DNA from: Stappia sp. BW2 | Lineage (GTDB): Bacteria > Pseudomonadota > Alphaproteobacteria > Rhizobiales > Stappiaceae | DNA length: 64,000 nt | Assembly: GCF_008107695.1 (NCBI RefSeq) | Contig: NZ_VIRG01000066.1 | Span: forward strand, 1,364,001 to 1,428,000 | Reading direction: 5' to 3' | Shown here: one piece after another, positions 44,472-53,090 of the stretch | How the letters are laid out: each line of letters opens with the position of its first letter | Numbering within the stretch: the first letter of the stretch is position 1 | The notes under the pieces: model-generated | What the model was told of the DNA's origin: nothing | Databases searched by the model: none | The model's input: the letters and a program-made list of their open reading frames with translations, nothing else | Translations under genes and position numbers: made by a program

Positions 44472-45038
44472 ATGTCGTTCCGGAATTCTCTTTTTTCCAA
44501 GACACTTAACATCGCTCTTACCAGCCTGGCGCTTGGGGCACTCACCCTCCCCTTGAGCCAGAAAGCGGCAGCGGAAGAGTGCACTCTATCCGTCGAAACC
44601 GTCTGGCTGGACACCTATGCGGTCGAAGCCGATGCGCACGGTGAATGCGGGGCAGCGGAAGTTTCGCTTGCGGTCTTCAACCAGTCCGGCGGCATCGAAT
44701 TTCAGGCCGCCTTCGACCAGAACGACCTGTTCGGTTTTTACGGCATCGATACCGTGAGCGACATGCAGATGGCCTTGCTGGACTGGGTCAGCGGCTATAC
44801 CGATGTCGCCACCTCCGCCAAGCTTCCGGTCTGGCCAGAAGGCGCTGACGGTCCAGAAGCAGGCGAATTTCCGTTCTACGTCGAAGAAGGTGTGACACGG
44901 GAGATCTATGAGCGGGCTCGCCAGGAAGAACGCCCCATGGTCTGCTTCATCCAGGGCACCGAAAGCCAGCTTTGCCTGGTGAAAAACCCGAACTCCGGCG
45001 CGCTTGAATCGATTGGCGTGCAGACCTTCCCGGGCTGA
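44472..45038 (+). CDS. Hypothetical secreted protein
   Basis: A 188-residue protein with a signal peptide (NIALTSLALGALTLPLSQ, cleavage near KAAA-EE, residue 36-37). The mature part is acidic, with four cysteines and no known motif. GGAGG lies 5 bases before the ATG at 44472. It stands alone after rmuC with its own short promoter gap. Similar periplasmic proteins of unknown function occur in related marine alphaproteobacteria, by inference. Confidence 0.7.
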   Translation: MSFRNSLFSKTLNIALTSLALGALTLPLSQKAAAEECTLSVETVWLDTYAVEADAHGECGAAEVSLAVFNQSGGIEFQAAFDQNDLFGFYGIDTVSDMQMALLDWVSGYTDVATSAKLPVWPEGADGPEAGEFPFYVEEGVTREIYERARQEERPMVCFIQGTESQLCLVKNPNSGALESIGVQTFPG

Positions 45039-45199
45039 CAGAACAGCCCATGAAGCCAAGGGACATACGTCCCCTACTGGAAATAGGTCCGGGCTGGCGT
45101 TTGCGGCGTCCGGAGCAACGCCTCGTTCAGTCGTCCGGGATCAGGACCCATTCATTTTCTGCAGGCAATGTCCGGTTTGAGCACCCAAAGCGGACCTCA

Positions 45200-45418
45200 C
45201 TAGCCTTTGGCCTTTAGTTCCAACGCTTTTTCGGTTGTCCAAACGCCGTCTGCTCCACCCCAATGCCCGCTTCTTACCTCGTGGACACGTACAGAAGTGT
45301 TGTCTTGCATCGTCTTGCCTGCAACTGTTCCAAACGCTTTAGCCGTCTCACAGATGAGTTGTGCTTTTTCGTCTTCTGAGAACACACCTTCCAAGACGTG
45401 GATGTCGATCAGCGGCAT
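45200..45418 (-). CDS. Tautomerase-family protein (4-oxalocrotonate tautomerase type)
   Basis: A 72-residue protein starting MPLIDIHVLEGVFSEDEKAQ. After Met removal the N-terminal Pro is the catalytic base of the family, and VRVHEVRSGHWGGADGVW follows. GGAGGG lies 6 bases before the ATG. The usual Arg/Phe pocket pattern is only partly recognisable. Short members form hexamers or trimers. No catabolic neighbours, so the substrate cannot be guessed. Confidence 0.82.
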   Translation of the reverse strand: MPLIDIHVLEGVFSEDEKAQLICETAKAFGTVAGKTMQDNTSVRVHEVRSGHWGGADGVWTTEKALELKAKG

Positions 45419-45629
45419 AGATTTCCCTCCCGGATTGGCAACATGATCATTTTGACATTTAGCCGGCTGCCTGTCTCGACATTCGGCCATTTGCCAATTT
45501 CAGAGACTCAAACTCTTCTGACCCTGTTTCAAGTGAGTGGGAGGAAACACCCATGTCCGATCATGACTGATGCTGCGCATCTGAAGTCTCTCCAGACGGC
45601 ATTCAGCCTGTCAAAAATCGGGCCAAACC

Positions 45630-46502
45630 CTAAAGTGCAGGCAAACGCCTTGCCCTGGTGATCGCGCCCCATTCCGTCGCCGCAATACGGTCAATGGCCT
45701 TGTCCAGCGGCTCGTAGGCGACGGTCATCGTATAACCGTTGGCGTGCAGCAGGCAGTTGTCGCCCGTGATGATGCCGACGTGGCCTTTCCAGAACAGCAG
45801 ATCACCGCGTTTCAACGCCGACGGATCGTCGTGCGGAATGGCCTCGCCGGCCTCCGCTTCCTGCATGTCGCTGTCGCGCGGCAGGTCGTGTCCGCCTGCC
45901 TGGGCGGCAAGCTGTACCAGCGCTGAACAGTCAAGACCGAGGCTGGAGCGACCGCCCCAGCGGTAGGGCGTGCCGACCAACTCTTCGGCGACAGTCACCC
46001 AGTCGTCTTCGACAGTTTCCAGCGGCACCAGATGTTTTGCAACAACGGCCGAACCGTCGCTGAGAAGCGCATAAGTGAGCCCACGCGTTTCCGTTTCACC
46101 GGTAACGGTGACCAGAGAACCGATGGACAGGAGCCCAAGCGGCGGAAACTTGAGATCGGCGGCCGGGTAGCGGTACGTGCGCAGCGCCCGCACGCGATGA
46201 GTTGCCGGCTTTACCGGCCCGACACCATCGGACGAGAACCAGCCGACATAACCGTCCGTGGCGAGCTGCCCCCAGGCCCAACCTTCCGGTGTTTGTTCAT
46301 AGACCGTCACCCACTCGCCGCTGAGGGCTTCGGTGTCGATCGGTCTGTCCGGACGCGGTTCGGGCCGGATCGGCAACTGATCGGCAATAACTTGAAACAC
46401 CTCGCCTTCAACGAAGCGGGCGGCCGTCACCCTGCCCTCGTAATCGATGGCGGCAAGGTCGGCACGAACCGGATGGCGGCGGCGGTCGAAAGTCTCGGTC
46501 AT
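45630..46502 (-). CDS. NlpC/P60 family peptidase with SH3-like domains
   Basis: A 290-residue cell-wall-type endopeptidase. The N-terminal half holds one or two bacterial SH3-like domains (WVTVYEQTPEGWAWGQLATD, GYVGWF). The catalytic half has WGGRSSLGLDCSALVQLAAQ with nucleophile Cys192, then His241 in GHVGII and His253 in LLHANGYT. No signal peptide is seen, as in many rhizobial homologues that act on muropeptides or recycled peptides in the cytosol. It lies 26 bases after the MarR gene and next to an M17 aminopeptidase. Confidence 0.9.
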   Translation of the reverse strand: MTETFDRRRHPVRADLAAIDYEGRVTAARFVEGEVFQVIADQLPIRPEPRPDRPIDTEALSGEWVTVYEQTPEGWAWGQLATDGYVGWFSSDGVGPVKPATHRVRALRTYRYPAADLKFPPLGLLSIGSLVTVTGETETRGLTYALLSDGSAVVAKHLVPLETVEDDWVTVAEELVGTPYRWGGRSSLGLDCSALVQLAAQAGGHDLPRDSDMQEAEAGEAIPHDDPSALKRGDLLFWKGHVGIITGDNCLLHANGYTMTVAYEPLDKAIDRIAATEWGAITRARRLPAL

Positions 46503-46528
46503 GGTCGATCCCGAAATGGGTTGGCCTG

Positions 46529-46879
46529 TCAGCGCGGCAGTTCCCTGGCCTTTTCAACCACCAGATCGCCGAGCTGCTCCAGATAAAGCGCGCCTTCCAC
46601 CGTGCGGGTGATGATCACATTGCGTTTGTCGGCTTCATCGCGCTTGCGCGACAGAAGCCGCATACCGCCCAGAGTGTCAAGCGCCCGGGTGATAGCAGGT
46701 TTTGTGACGTTCAACTTGGCAGCCAAACCGCGCACGGTATGAGGCGGCGGCTCTAGATAAACCGTCATCAGGATGGTCAATTGGCGCGCTGAGAGATCCT
46801 GTTCACTATCGCGAACAAGCGCCAGATTGACCTCGTGCATCAGTTTCAGCGCCTGTGAAGCGCGCAATTCGACGGCCAT
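46529..46879 (-). CDS. MarR-type winged-helix regulator
   Basis: A 116-residue protein: helix LSARQLTILMTVYLEPPPHT, recognition region LAAKLNVTKPAITRALDTLG, and wing LLSRKRDEADKRNVIITRTV. It is shorter than usual MarR proteins, lacking the long N- and C-terminal dimer helices. It lies between the M17 aminopeptidase gene (77 bases upstream) and the NlpC/P60 gene (26 bases downstream) on one strand, probably one operon of peptide-related genes. Confidence 0.82.
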   Translation of the reverse strand: MAVELRASQALKLMHEVNLALVRDSEQDLSARQLTILMTVYLEPPPHTVRGLAAKLNVTKPAITRALDTLGGMRLLSRKRDEADKRNVIITRTVEGALYLEQLGDLVVEKARELPR

Positions 46880-46956
46880 GAGTTACAGGGTCCCATCCTT
46901 TTCCCCCATCCATCTCCATGACCATCGAAGCACGAAAACGTTTCGGAGCCGTTATT

Positions 46957-48339
46957 TTACGCCTTAAAACGCTCGGAGATCACATCGAACAGGCCGCGAA
47001 TGCCCTGGGCTTCGCCGCCCATCGGTTTTCCGGGCTTTTCCATCGGGGTCCAGCCATAGATGTCGAAGTGAACCCAGCTACCGGTGTTCTCGACGAAGCG
47101 GGACAGGAACAGGGCTGCCGTGATGGAGCCGGCAAAACCCGCGCCTGACGTGTTGATGTGATTGATATCCGCAACCTTGCTGTCGAGATATTTCAGATAA
47201 GGCTGCCAAAGCGGCATGCGCCACAACGGGTCTGCGGTCGCCTCGGCCATCACCGCGATATCCTCGGCAAGGTCTTCATCATGCGTGTAATAAGGCGGCA
47301 GATCCGGTCCAAGCGCGACACGGGCAGCGCCGGTGAGCGTTGCCATGTCGACCAGCATGTCCGGGCTTTCCTCGTCGGCAAGGGCCAGCGCATCTGCCAA
47401 TATCAACCGGCCTTCGGCATCGGTGTTGCCGATTTCGACGGTCAGTCCCTTGCGGCTCGGCAGGATATCACCCGGACGGAAAGCATTGCCTGCAACGGCG
47501 TTTTCGACGCATGGGACGATGACGCGCAAGCGCACCGGAAGCTTTGCGGCCATGATCATGGAGGCAAGGCCAAGCACGTTCGCGGCGCCACCCATGTCCT
47601 TCTTCATCAGAGCCATGGAAGACCCTGGCTTCAGATTGAGCCCGCCGGTATCGAAGATGACGCCCTTGCCCACCAGAGTGACCTCGGGTGCAGATTCGTC
47701 GCCCCAGATGAAATCCGCCAGACGCGGTGCCCGGCTGCTGGCCCTGCCGACCGCATGAACCATCGGAAAATTCTCTTCCAGCAGATCGTCTCCGATGACC
47801 AGCCGTCCGGTACCGCCATGCTGATTGAACAGCGCGACAACAGCCTGGGACAATTCCTCCGGCCCGAGATCGTTCGCCGGCGTATTGATGAGATCACGTG
47901 CCAGTTTCACGCCGTCGAGAATCGTTCCGAGACGGTCGAGGTCGACACCGTCCTCAACAGCCAGACGACGGGTTTTGCCTTCGCTTTTGAGGTAGCGGGT
48001 AAAGGAATAGGTGGAAAGCGCAAAGCCGAGCGCTGCCTGCTCGGGATCGGGAAACCCGTCGGCAAGATGGTAATCGCCTTCCGGCAATCCGGCCACAAGC
48101 CCGCCAAGTGCCAGCGGATGAGGCAGACCCTCTTCCGTAACGCCGAACAGCACCGCTGCGCCGCCCTCCCCCGGAACGAGCAGGACGGTTGCGGGCTTGC
48201 CTGCAAAGTCGTTGGCCTTGCACCAGTTGGATGCTGCGGCGCCAAGCCCGTCCAGAACGTGAGGCAGACTTGCCTCGGTGACGGCGTGGATGGGCGTGGA
48301 GCTGGAAACATCGCTCTTGCGGACTAGGCTTTCGCGCAC
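46957..48339 (-). CDS. M17-family leucyl aminopeptidase
   Basis: A 460-residue cytosolic dimanganese/dizinc aminopeptidase. The family signature NTDAEGRLILADALALADE is intact, with VGKGVIFDTGGLNLKPGSSM and MKKDMGGAANVLGL carrying the metal-binding Lys and Asp residues. A GTG start at 48339 has a perfect GGAGG 5 bases upstream; a TTG 12 codons earlier lacks one. It is a short-N-terminus member closer to PepB-type rhizobial enzymes than to PepA. It is divergent from tadD. Confidence 0.93.
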   Translation of the reverse strand: MRESLVRKSDVSSSTPIHAVTEASLPHVLDGLGAAASNWCKANDFAGKPATVLLVPGEGGAAVLFGVTEEGLPHPLALGGLVAGLPEGDYHLADGFPDPEQAALGFALSTYSFTRYLKSEGKTRRLAVEDGVDLDRLGTILDGVKLARDLINTPANDLGPEELSQAVVALFNQHGGTGRLVIGDDLLEENFPMVHAVGRASSRAPRLADFIWGDESAPEVTLVGKGVIFDTGGLNLKPGSSMALMKKDMGGAANVLGLASMIMAAKLPVRLRVIVPCVENAVAGNAFRPGDILPSRKGLTVEIGNTDAEGRLILADALALADEESPDMLVDMATLTGAARVALGPDLPPYYTHDEDLAEDIAVMAEATADPLWRMPLWQPYLKYLDSKVADINHINTSGAGFAGSITAALFLSRFVENTGSWVHFDIYGWTPMEKPGKPMGGEAQGIRGLFDVISERFKA

Positions 48340-48451
48340 GGGGGACCTCCGTTGGAGATTGGATTCGATCTTCAAGACCTAGGACGCCCGGCGGCTGGAC
48401 GCAATATGGCGCAGGCCGATCCGCACCGGTTCTCGCAATTCGCAACGATGC

Positions 48452-48472
48452 TTAACCAAGCATTAGGGTTAA
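48452..48472. promoter_or_regulatory. Inverted repeat upstream of tadD, possible CtrA-like site
   Basis: TTAACC (48452-48457) and GGTTAA (48467-48472) are exact complements. TTAA-CCAAGCA-TTAG also fits the CtrA pattern TTAA-N7-TTAA at 7 of 8 positions. It lies about 55 bases before tadD. The sites are short and AT-rich, so this is tentative. Confidence 0.4.
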
Positions 48473-48526
48473 TTATCTATTTCTAACATGGAAACATGAA
48501 AGCCGCTGACAACAAGGATGTTGGAA

Positions 48527-49303
48527 ATGCAATCGCCCAGAACCGGTTCCGTTCGCCGTCGCACCCGTATCGCTACGACGCTGCTGGCCATGTCGGCGCT
48601 TGTCGTTGTCACTGGCTGTGCGTCCAATCGGGCCAACACGGGCACGCATTCCCCCGCCTCCGGCTACACGTCGCCGGGTTCGTCGCAGGCACTGGCGCAG
48701 GTTTCCAAATGGTCCAAGGCCTATGAGCGCAACCGCAAGGACCGCAATGCCATCCTGGGATATGCAAACGCCCTCAGCCAGAACGGTCAGATGCCCCAGG
48801 CTATGGCCGTGTTGCGCTCCGGCGTGATCGCCCATCCCAAGGACCGGGAAATCGCCTCCGCCTATGGCAAGGTGCTGGCAATGAACGGCCGGTTCAACGA
48901 AGCGCTCAACGTGATTCACGGTGCGCAACGGCCGGATACACCGGACTGGAAGCTGATGTCCGCAGAGGCGGCGATCTATGACCAGACCGGCAACAACGAG
49001 AAAGCGCGCAGCCTTTACAAGCAGGCCTTGATGATAGCTCCGAACGACCCGAGCCTTCTGAACAATCTGGGCCTGTCCTATCTGTTGTCGAACGATCTGC
49101 CTGACGCCGAATATACGTTGCGCAAGGCGGCCGCCCTGCCCGGCGCGGACAGCCGTGTTCGCCAGAATCTGGCCCTTGTTCTGGGTATCCAGGGCAAGTT
49201 CGACGAAGCCATTCAAGTGGCCCAGACGGAGATCGATCCGCAGCAGGCAAAGGCCAATATCGCTTATCTGCGCACCATGATGCAGAAACGCCAGCAAGGC
49301 TGA
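48527..49303 (+). CDS. tadD: Flp pilus assembly lipoprotein TadD (TPR)
   Basis: A 258-residue outer-membrane lipoprotein. Basic start, hydrophobic LLAMSALVVVTGC with lipobox cysteine Cys31. Four or more TPR units follow (about 60-250, ILGYANALSQNGQMPQAMAV; AEAAIYDQTGNNEKARSLYK; LLNNLGLSYLLSNDLPDAEY). TadD is needed for secretin function. It lies apart from the tad operon, whose last gene tadC converges on it. The ATG at 48527 has AAGG 9 bases upstream; an ATG at 48518 lies too close to it. Confidence 0.88.
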   Translation: MQSPRTGSVRRRTRIATTLLAMSALVVVTGCASNRANTGTHSPASGYTSPGSSQALAQVSKWSKAYERNRKDRNAILGYANALSQNGQMPQAMAVLRSGVIAHPKDREIASAYGKVLAMNGRFNEALNVIHGAQRPDTPDWKLMSAEAAIYDQTGNNEKARSLYKQALMIAPNDPSLLNNLGLSYLLSNDLPDAEYTLRKAAALPGADSRVRQNLALVLGIQGKFDEAIQVAQTEIDPQQAKANIAYLRTMMQKRQQG

Positions 49304-49531
49304 GGCCCCGCCTTTCCTTCCTCGTCAATCAACCATGCAGCTTCGTTCCTGACAGGTCTGGCCTGCGGCGACCAGGCCGGCCCTGATGCAAAAGTCAGGC
49401 AACGCCAAAGAACTGTGTTGCTGGCGCAGCTGTCTCACCGCGATCTCCTTCTCAAGGAAGCCACGTATTGATGCCTGCTCGGGGAAGTGGGGCCTCCGGC
49501 AGCCATTGCGCCGGAGAGACAAGACCGCTGC

Positions 49532-50509
49532 TTACTTGAAGGTGTCGATCACCTGAATGACCGCTGGTCCCATGATGATGAAGAACAGCACCGGCAGGAA
49601 GAACATGATCATCGGTACGGTCAGTTTCGGCGGCAGGGACGCGGCCTTCTGTTCGGCCATCTGCATACGCTGTTCGCGGGTGTCGTCCGCCATTGTGCGC
49701 AAGGCGGTGCCCACGGGCGTGCCGTAACGTTCGGCCTGGATGAGCGCCATCATGACGTTCTTGACCCCGTCCACACCCGTTCGCTTCGCCAGGTTCTCGT
49801 AGGCGATGCGTCGATCGCTGAGGTAGGACAGTTCTGCCGTCGTGAGCGACAATTCTTCTGCCAGCTCAACCGACTGGACGCCGACTTCTTCGGCAACGCG
49901 TTTGAAGCCCTCTTCGATCGACATGCCGGATTCCACACAGATCAGCATGAGATCTAGCGCATCCGGCCAGGCCCGCTGGATGATCAGTTTGCGCTTGTCG
50001 ATCTTGTTCTTCAGGTAAAGGTTCGGCATGAAAGCGCCGAGACCGGCAAGCCCCAGACAGAAGCAGACCTTCGACAACGCTGGCAAGTCACTGGGCAGGA
50101 CGAGAAACACATAGGCAACCGAGAAGGTGAAGATACCGACGGGGATAGCGATGCGCGCGACCAGGAAATAATAAAGCGGCGCAGCCCCGCGATAACCCGC
50201 CATCCGCAGGTTATCGACCGTCGTCTGGTCGGACAGCGCTTCCTTCAGATTAAGCCGGTCGACAAGACTTTTCATCTGCGCCTTCGGCTGATTGCGCAGG
50301 GAGGCCTTTGCGTCCGCGTGGATCGCCTGAAGCCGTGCCCGTTCCTTGGCCCGCAGCTTGTTGCGTTCAATCGCGACCGATTTCATCCGAGATTTCAAGG
50401 TGTCGCGGGACATGAGCGGCATCACGAGTGAAAAAATGGTTCCCGTGACTGCGATCATTGCCAGGACCGCTGCCAGAAACTGACTGGATACGAGGGTGTC
50501 GAGGTCCAT
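49532..50509 (-). CDS. tadC: Tad pilus inner-membrane platform protein TadC
   Basis: A 325-residue T2SSF-domain membrane protein. First helix FLAAVLAMIAVTGTIFSLVM, a cytosolic region, helices at about 115-165, the F domain with RAWPDALDLMLICVESGMSI and EERYGTPVG-like motif (QAERYGTPVGTALRTMADD), and a last helix near VPMIMFFLPVLFFIIMGPAV. With TadB it forms the platform on which CpaF works. Last gene of the operon, 8 bases after tadB. GGAG is 5 bases before the ATG at 50509. Confidence 0.93.
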   Translation of the reverse strand: MDLDTLVSSQFLAAVLAMIAVTGTIFSLVMPLMSRDTLKSRMKSVAIERNKLRAKERARLQAIHADAKASLRNQPKAQMKSLVDRLNLKEALSDQTTVDNLRMAGYRGAAPLYYFLVARIAIPVGIFTFSVAYVFLVLPSDLPALSKVCFCLGLAGLGAFMPNLYLKNKIDKRKLIIQRAWPDALDLMLICVESGMSIEEGFKRVAEEVGVQSVELAEELSLTTAELSYLSDRRIAYENLAKRTGVDGVKNVMMALIQAERYGTPVGTALRTMADDTREQRMQMAEQKAASLPPKLTVPMIMFFLPVLFFIIMGPAVIQVIDTFK

Positions 50510-50517
50510 GCCGTCTC

Positions 50518-51540
50518 CTAGAAGTCGAAGTTGATCATGGCGCGCATCACCATGACGCCGCAAAACATCCATAACAGGCAGCCAGCGATGATGATGTTAC
50601 CAGCTGTCGTTTCGAACAGAATCGAAATGTATTTGGGCGCAATGAGATACATGATCCCGCCGACGAAGAACGGCAGCGCGCCGATGATTCCGGCGGAGGA
50701 TTTTGCCTCGGCGCTGAGTGCCCTGATCTTGCGTTTCATGGCCTTGCGGCCGCGCAGAACCTTGGAGAGGTTGTTCAGCGCCTCTGCAAGGCCGCCACCT
50801 GCCTTTTGCTGAATGGCGACCACGATGGCGAAAAAGTTGGCTTCGGCAAGCGGAACACGGTCGGGCAACTTGCCGACCGCATCGGCGAGCGAGACCCCCA
50901 TGATCTGGGTTTCGGTGATTTTACGGAACTCCGTTGCGACCGGCTCGCGTGCTTCGCGGGCAACCACCTTGATGCAGTCGCTGAGCGGCAGACCGGCCTT
51001 GACGCCGCGCACAATGATGTCGACGCCGTTCGGCAGTTCCTCCAGAAAGGCGTTGAAGCGGCGCTTGCGCTTGCTGGAAACGTACCAGCGGGGAAAACCC
51101 AGACTACCAGCGAAACCAAATCCGGCCGCAATGAACAGGTTGCCACTGCCTATGATCAGACCCAGCACCAGGAAGATCAGGCCGGCAACGAGACTGAAGA
51201 TCACGAAATGACGAGTTTCCCAGGTCAGTCCGGCCTGCTCGATCTTGACCTTCAGCGGCACCTTTTGCTGCTTGTCCTGCTTGGCCTGTTGCCGTTCCTC
51301 GAATTCCTTGAGCTGATCCTGGATGGACCGCTTGCGGCGGTCGACATCACGAAGTGCCTTGCGCTGGTTTTCGCTCTGGGGCCGGGCTGCAACCGCGCTT
51401 ACACGCTGGTCGCGCCGCTTGGAGCCGGACAGGGCGGGCTGAAAGAGGCTATAGATGATACCACCAACCGCGAGCATCACGAGGAACGCGACGGCCAGGC
51501 CGCTGATTTCAGGTGTGAGAAACTCTTCAATTCCAGACAT
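50518..51540 (-). CDS. tadB: Tad pilus inner-membrane platform protein TadB
   Basis: A 340-residue protein: N-terminal helix ISGLAVAFLVMLAVGGIIYS, a charged coiled-coil region (about 45-95, KRSIQDQLKEFEERQQAKQD), two helices, the T2SSF domain with LEELPNGVDIIVRGVKAGLP and KAGGGLAEALNNLSKVLRGR, and a C-terminal helix pair. It lies 7 bases after cpaF and 8 bases before tadC. Confidence 0.94.
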   Translation of the reverse strand: MSGIEEFLTPEISGLAVAFLVMLAVGGIIYSLFQPALSGSKRRDQRVSAVAARPQSENQRKALRDVDRRKRSIQDQLKEFEERQQAKQDKQQKVPLKVKIEQAGLTWETRHFVIFSLVAGLIFLVLGLIIGSGNLFIAAGFGFAGSLGFPRWYVSSKRKRRFNAFLEELPNGVDIIVRGVKAGLPLSDCIKVVAREAREPVATEFRKITETQIMGVSLADAVGKLPDRVPLAEANFFAIVVAIQQKAGGGLAEALNNLSKVLRGRKAMKRKIRALSAEAKSSAGIIGALPFFVGGIMYLIAPKYISILFETTAGNIIIAGCLLWMFCGVMVMRAMINFDF

Positions 51541-51547
51541 GGGTTCC

Positions 51548-53059
51548 TCAATCAGCTACGTATTCAGGCATCTCGGCAGCATCCAGTGCCTGTGCCAGAC
51601 GGGCTTCTTCGCCGAAGTATCTGGCGCGTTCCCAGAATTTCGGCCGGCCGATACCCGTCGCACGGTGGCGTCCGATGATCTTGCCGTTGGGGTCTTCGCC
51701 GACGATGTCGTAGAGGAAGACGTCCTGGGTCGTGATCACGTCGCCTTCCATGCCCATGACTTCCGTCACATGGGTAATGCGGCGGGAGCCGTCGCGAAGG
51801 CGCGCAGCCTGAACCACCACATCGATGGAAGAGACGATCATCTCGCGCAGGGTTCTGGAAGGAAGCGAGAAGCCCCCCATGGTGATCATGGATTCCAGAC
51901 GGGACAGGGCCTCTCGGGGGGAGTTGGCGTGCAACGTTCCCATCGACCCGTCGTGACCGGTGTTCATGGCCTGGAGAAGGTCAAAGGCCTCCGGGCCACG
52001 CACTTCGCCCACGATAATCCGTTCAGGACGCATACGCAGACAGTTCTTCACGAGATCGCGCATGGTGATCTCGCCTTCCCCTTCCAGGTTGGGCGGACGC
52101 GTTTCCAGGCGCACCACATGCGGCTGCTGCAACTGCAACTCGGCACTGTCTTCGCAGGTGATGATCCGTTCGGTGTTCTCGATAAAGGCTGTCAGGCAGT
52201 TCAGCAGGGTCGTCTTGCCCGAGCCGGTACCCCCGGAGATCAAGACGTTACACCGCGAGCGGCCAATGATCTGCAGGATCGTTGAACCTTCCGGCGTTAT
52301 CGATCCGAACTTCACAAGCTGTTCGAGGGTCAGCTTGTCGCGTTTGAACTTACGAATGGTCAGTGCAGGACCATCGATGGCAAGCGGCGGGGCAATGACG
52401 TTGACACGAGAGCCGTCGGGGAGACGGGCGTCACAGATCGGACTGCTGTCATCGACGCGGCGGCCAACCTGGCTCACGATGCGCTGACAGATGTTCATGA
52501 GCTGTGCATTGTCGCGGAACGTGACCCCGGTCTGTTCGACCTTGCCCGAGGTTTCAATGTAGACCGTGTGCGCACCATTCACCATGATGTCGGCGATGTC
52601 GTCGCGAGCGAGCAGCGGTTCGAGAGGTCCGTACCCCAGAACGTCGTTGCAGATGTCTTCCAGCAGGTCTTCCTGTTCGGAAATCGACATCACCACGTTT
52701 TTCAACGCGATGATGTCATTCACGACATCGCGGATCTCGTCGCGGGCATCTTCGGCATCAAGACGGGCGAGCTGCGACAGGTCGATGGCCTCGACCAGTG
52801 CGTTGAAGATCTGGGCCTTGGTCTCGTAATATTCGCTGTTCTTCTTGCGAGCCGCCGGTGCGGCCGGTTGAGGCTCGGGCGGCGGCGGAGGGGCCGCAGG
52901 TGTCTCCGGCTTGGGAGGTTCGGTCTGGATATTCTGCGGCGCCGGTTGTTCCGGCTGTTTCGCCTGCTCCACCGGCGCAGGCGAATCCTGCAGCCCAGGT
53001 ACGCCACCTGGCTGAAGGGTCTGGGGTCCAGACGATGAGCTGCCACGTCTACCAAACAT
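51548..53059 (-). CDS. cpaF: Pilus assembly ATPase CpaF/TadA
   Basis: A 503-residue secretion ATPase powering Flp pilus assembly. A Pro/Gln/Glu-rich N-terminus (about 1-70, with APPPPPEPQP) is followed by a helical domain and the T2SSE ATPase core: Walker A ISGGTGSGKTTLLN, Asp box IITCEDSAELQL, Walker B MRPERIIVGEVRGPEAFDLL, His box GHDGSMGTLHAN. Hexameric, on the cytosolic face. Between cpaE and tadB in one operon. Confidence 0.96.
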   Translation of the reverse strand: MFGRRGSSSSGPQTLQPGGVPGLQDSPAPVEQAKQPEQPAPQNIQTEPPKPETPAAPPPPPEPQPAAPAARKKNSEYYETKAQIFNALVEAIDLSQLARLDAEDARDEIRDVVNDIIALKNVVMSISEQEDLLEDICNDVLGYGPLEPLLARDDIADIMVNGAHTVYIETSGKVEQTGVTFRDNAQLMNICQRIVSQVGRRVDDSSPICDARLPDGSRVNVIAPPLAIDGPALTIRKFKRDKLTLEQLVKFGSITPEGSTILQIIGRSRCNVLISGGTGSGKTTLLNCLTAFIENTERIITCEDSAELQLQQPHVVRLETRPPNLEGEGEITMRDLVKNCLRMRPERIIVGEVRGPEAFDLLQAMNTGHDGSMGTLHANSPREALSRLESMITMGGFSLPSRTLREMIVSSIDVVVQAARLRDGSRRITHVTEVMGMEGDVITTQDVFLYDIVGEDPNGKIIGRHRATGIGRPKFWERARYFGEEARLAQALDAAEMPEYVAD

Positions 53060-53090
53060 AACGAACTATCTGCTCCGCTCTCAGGCCGGT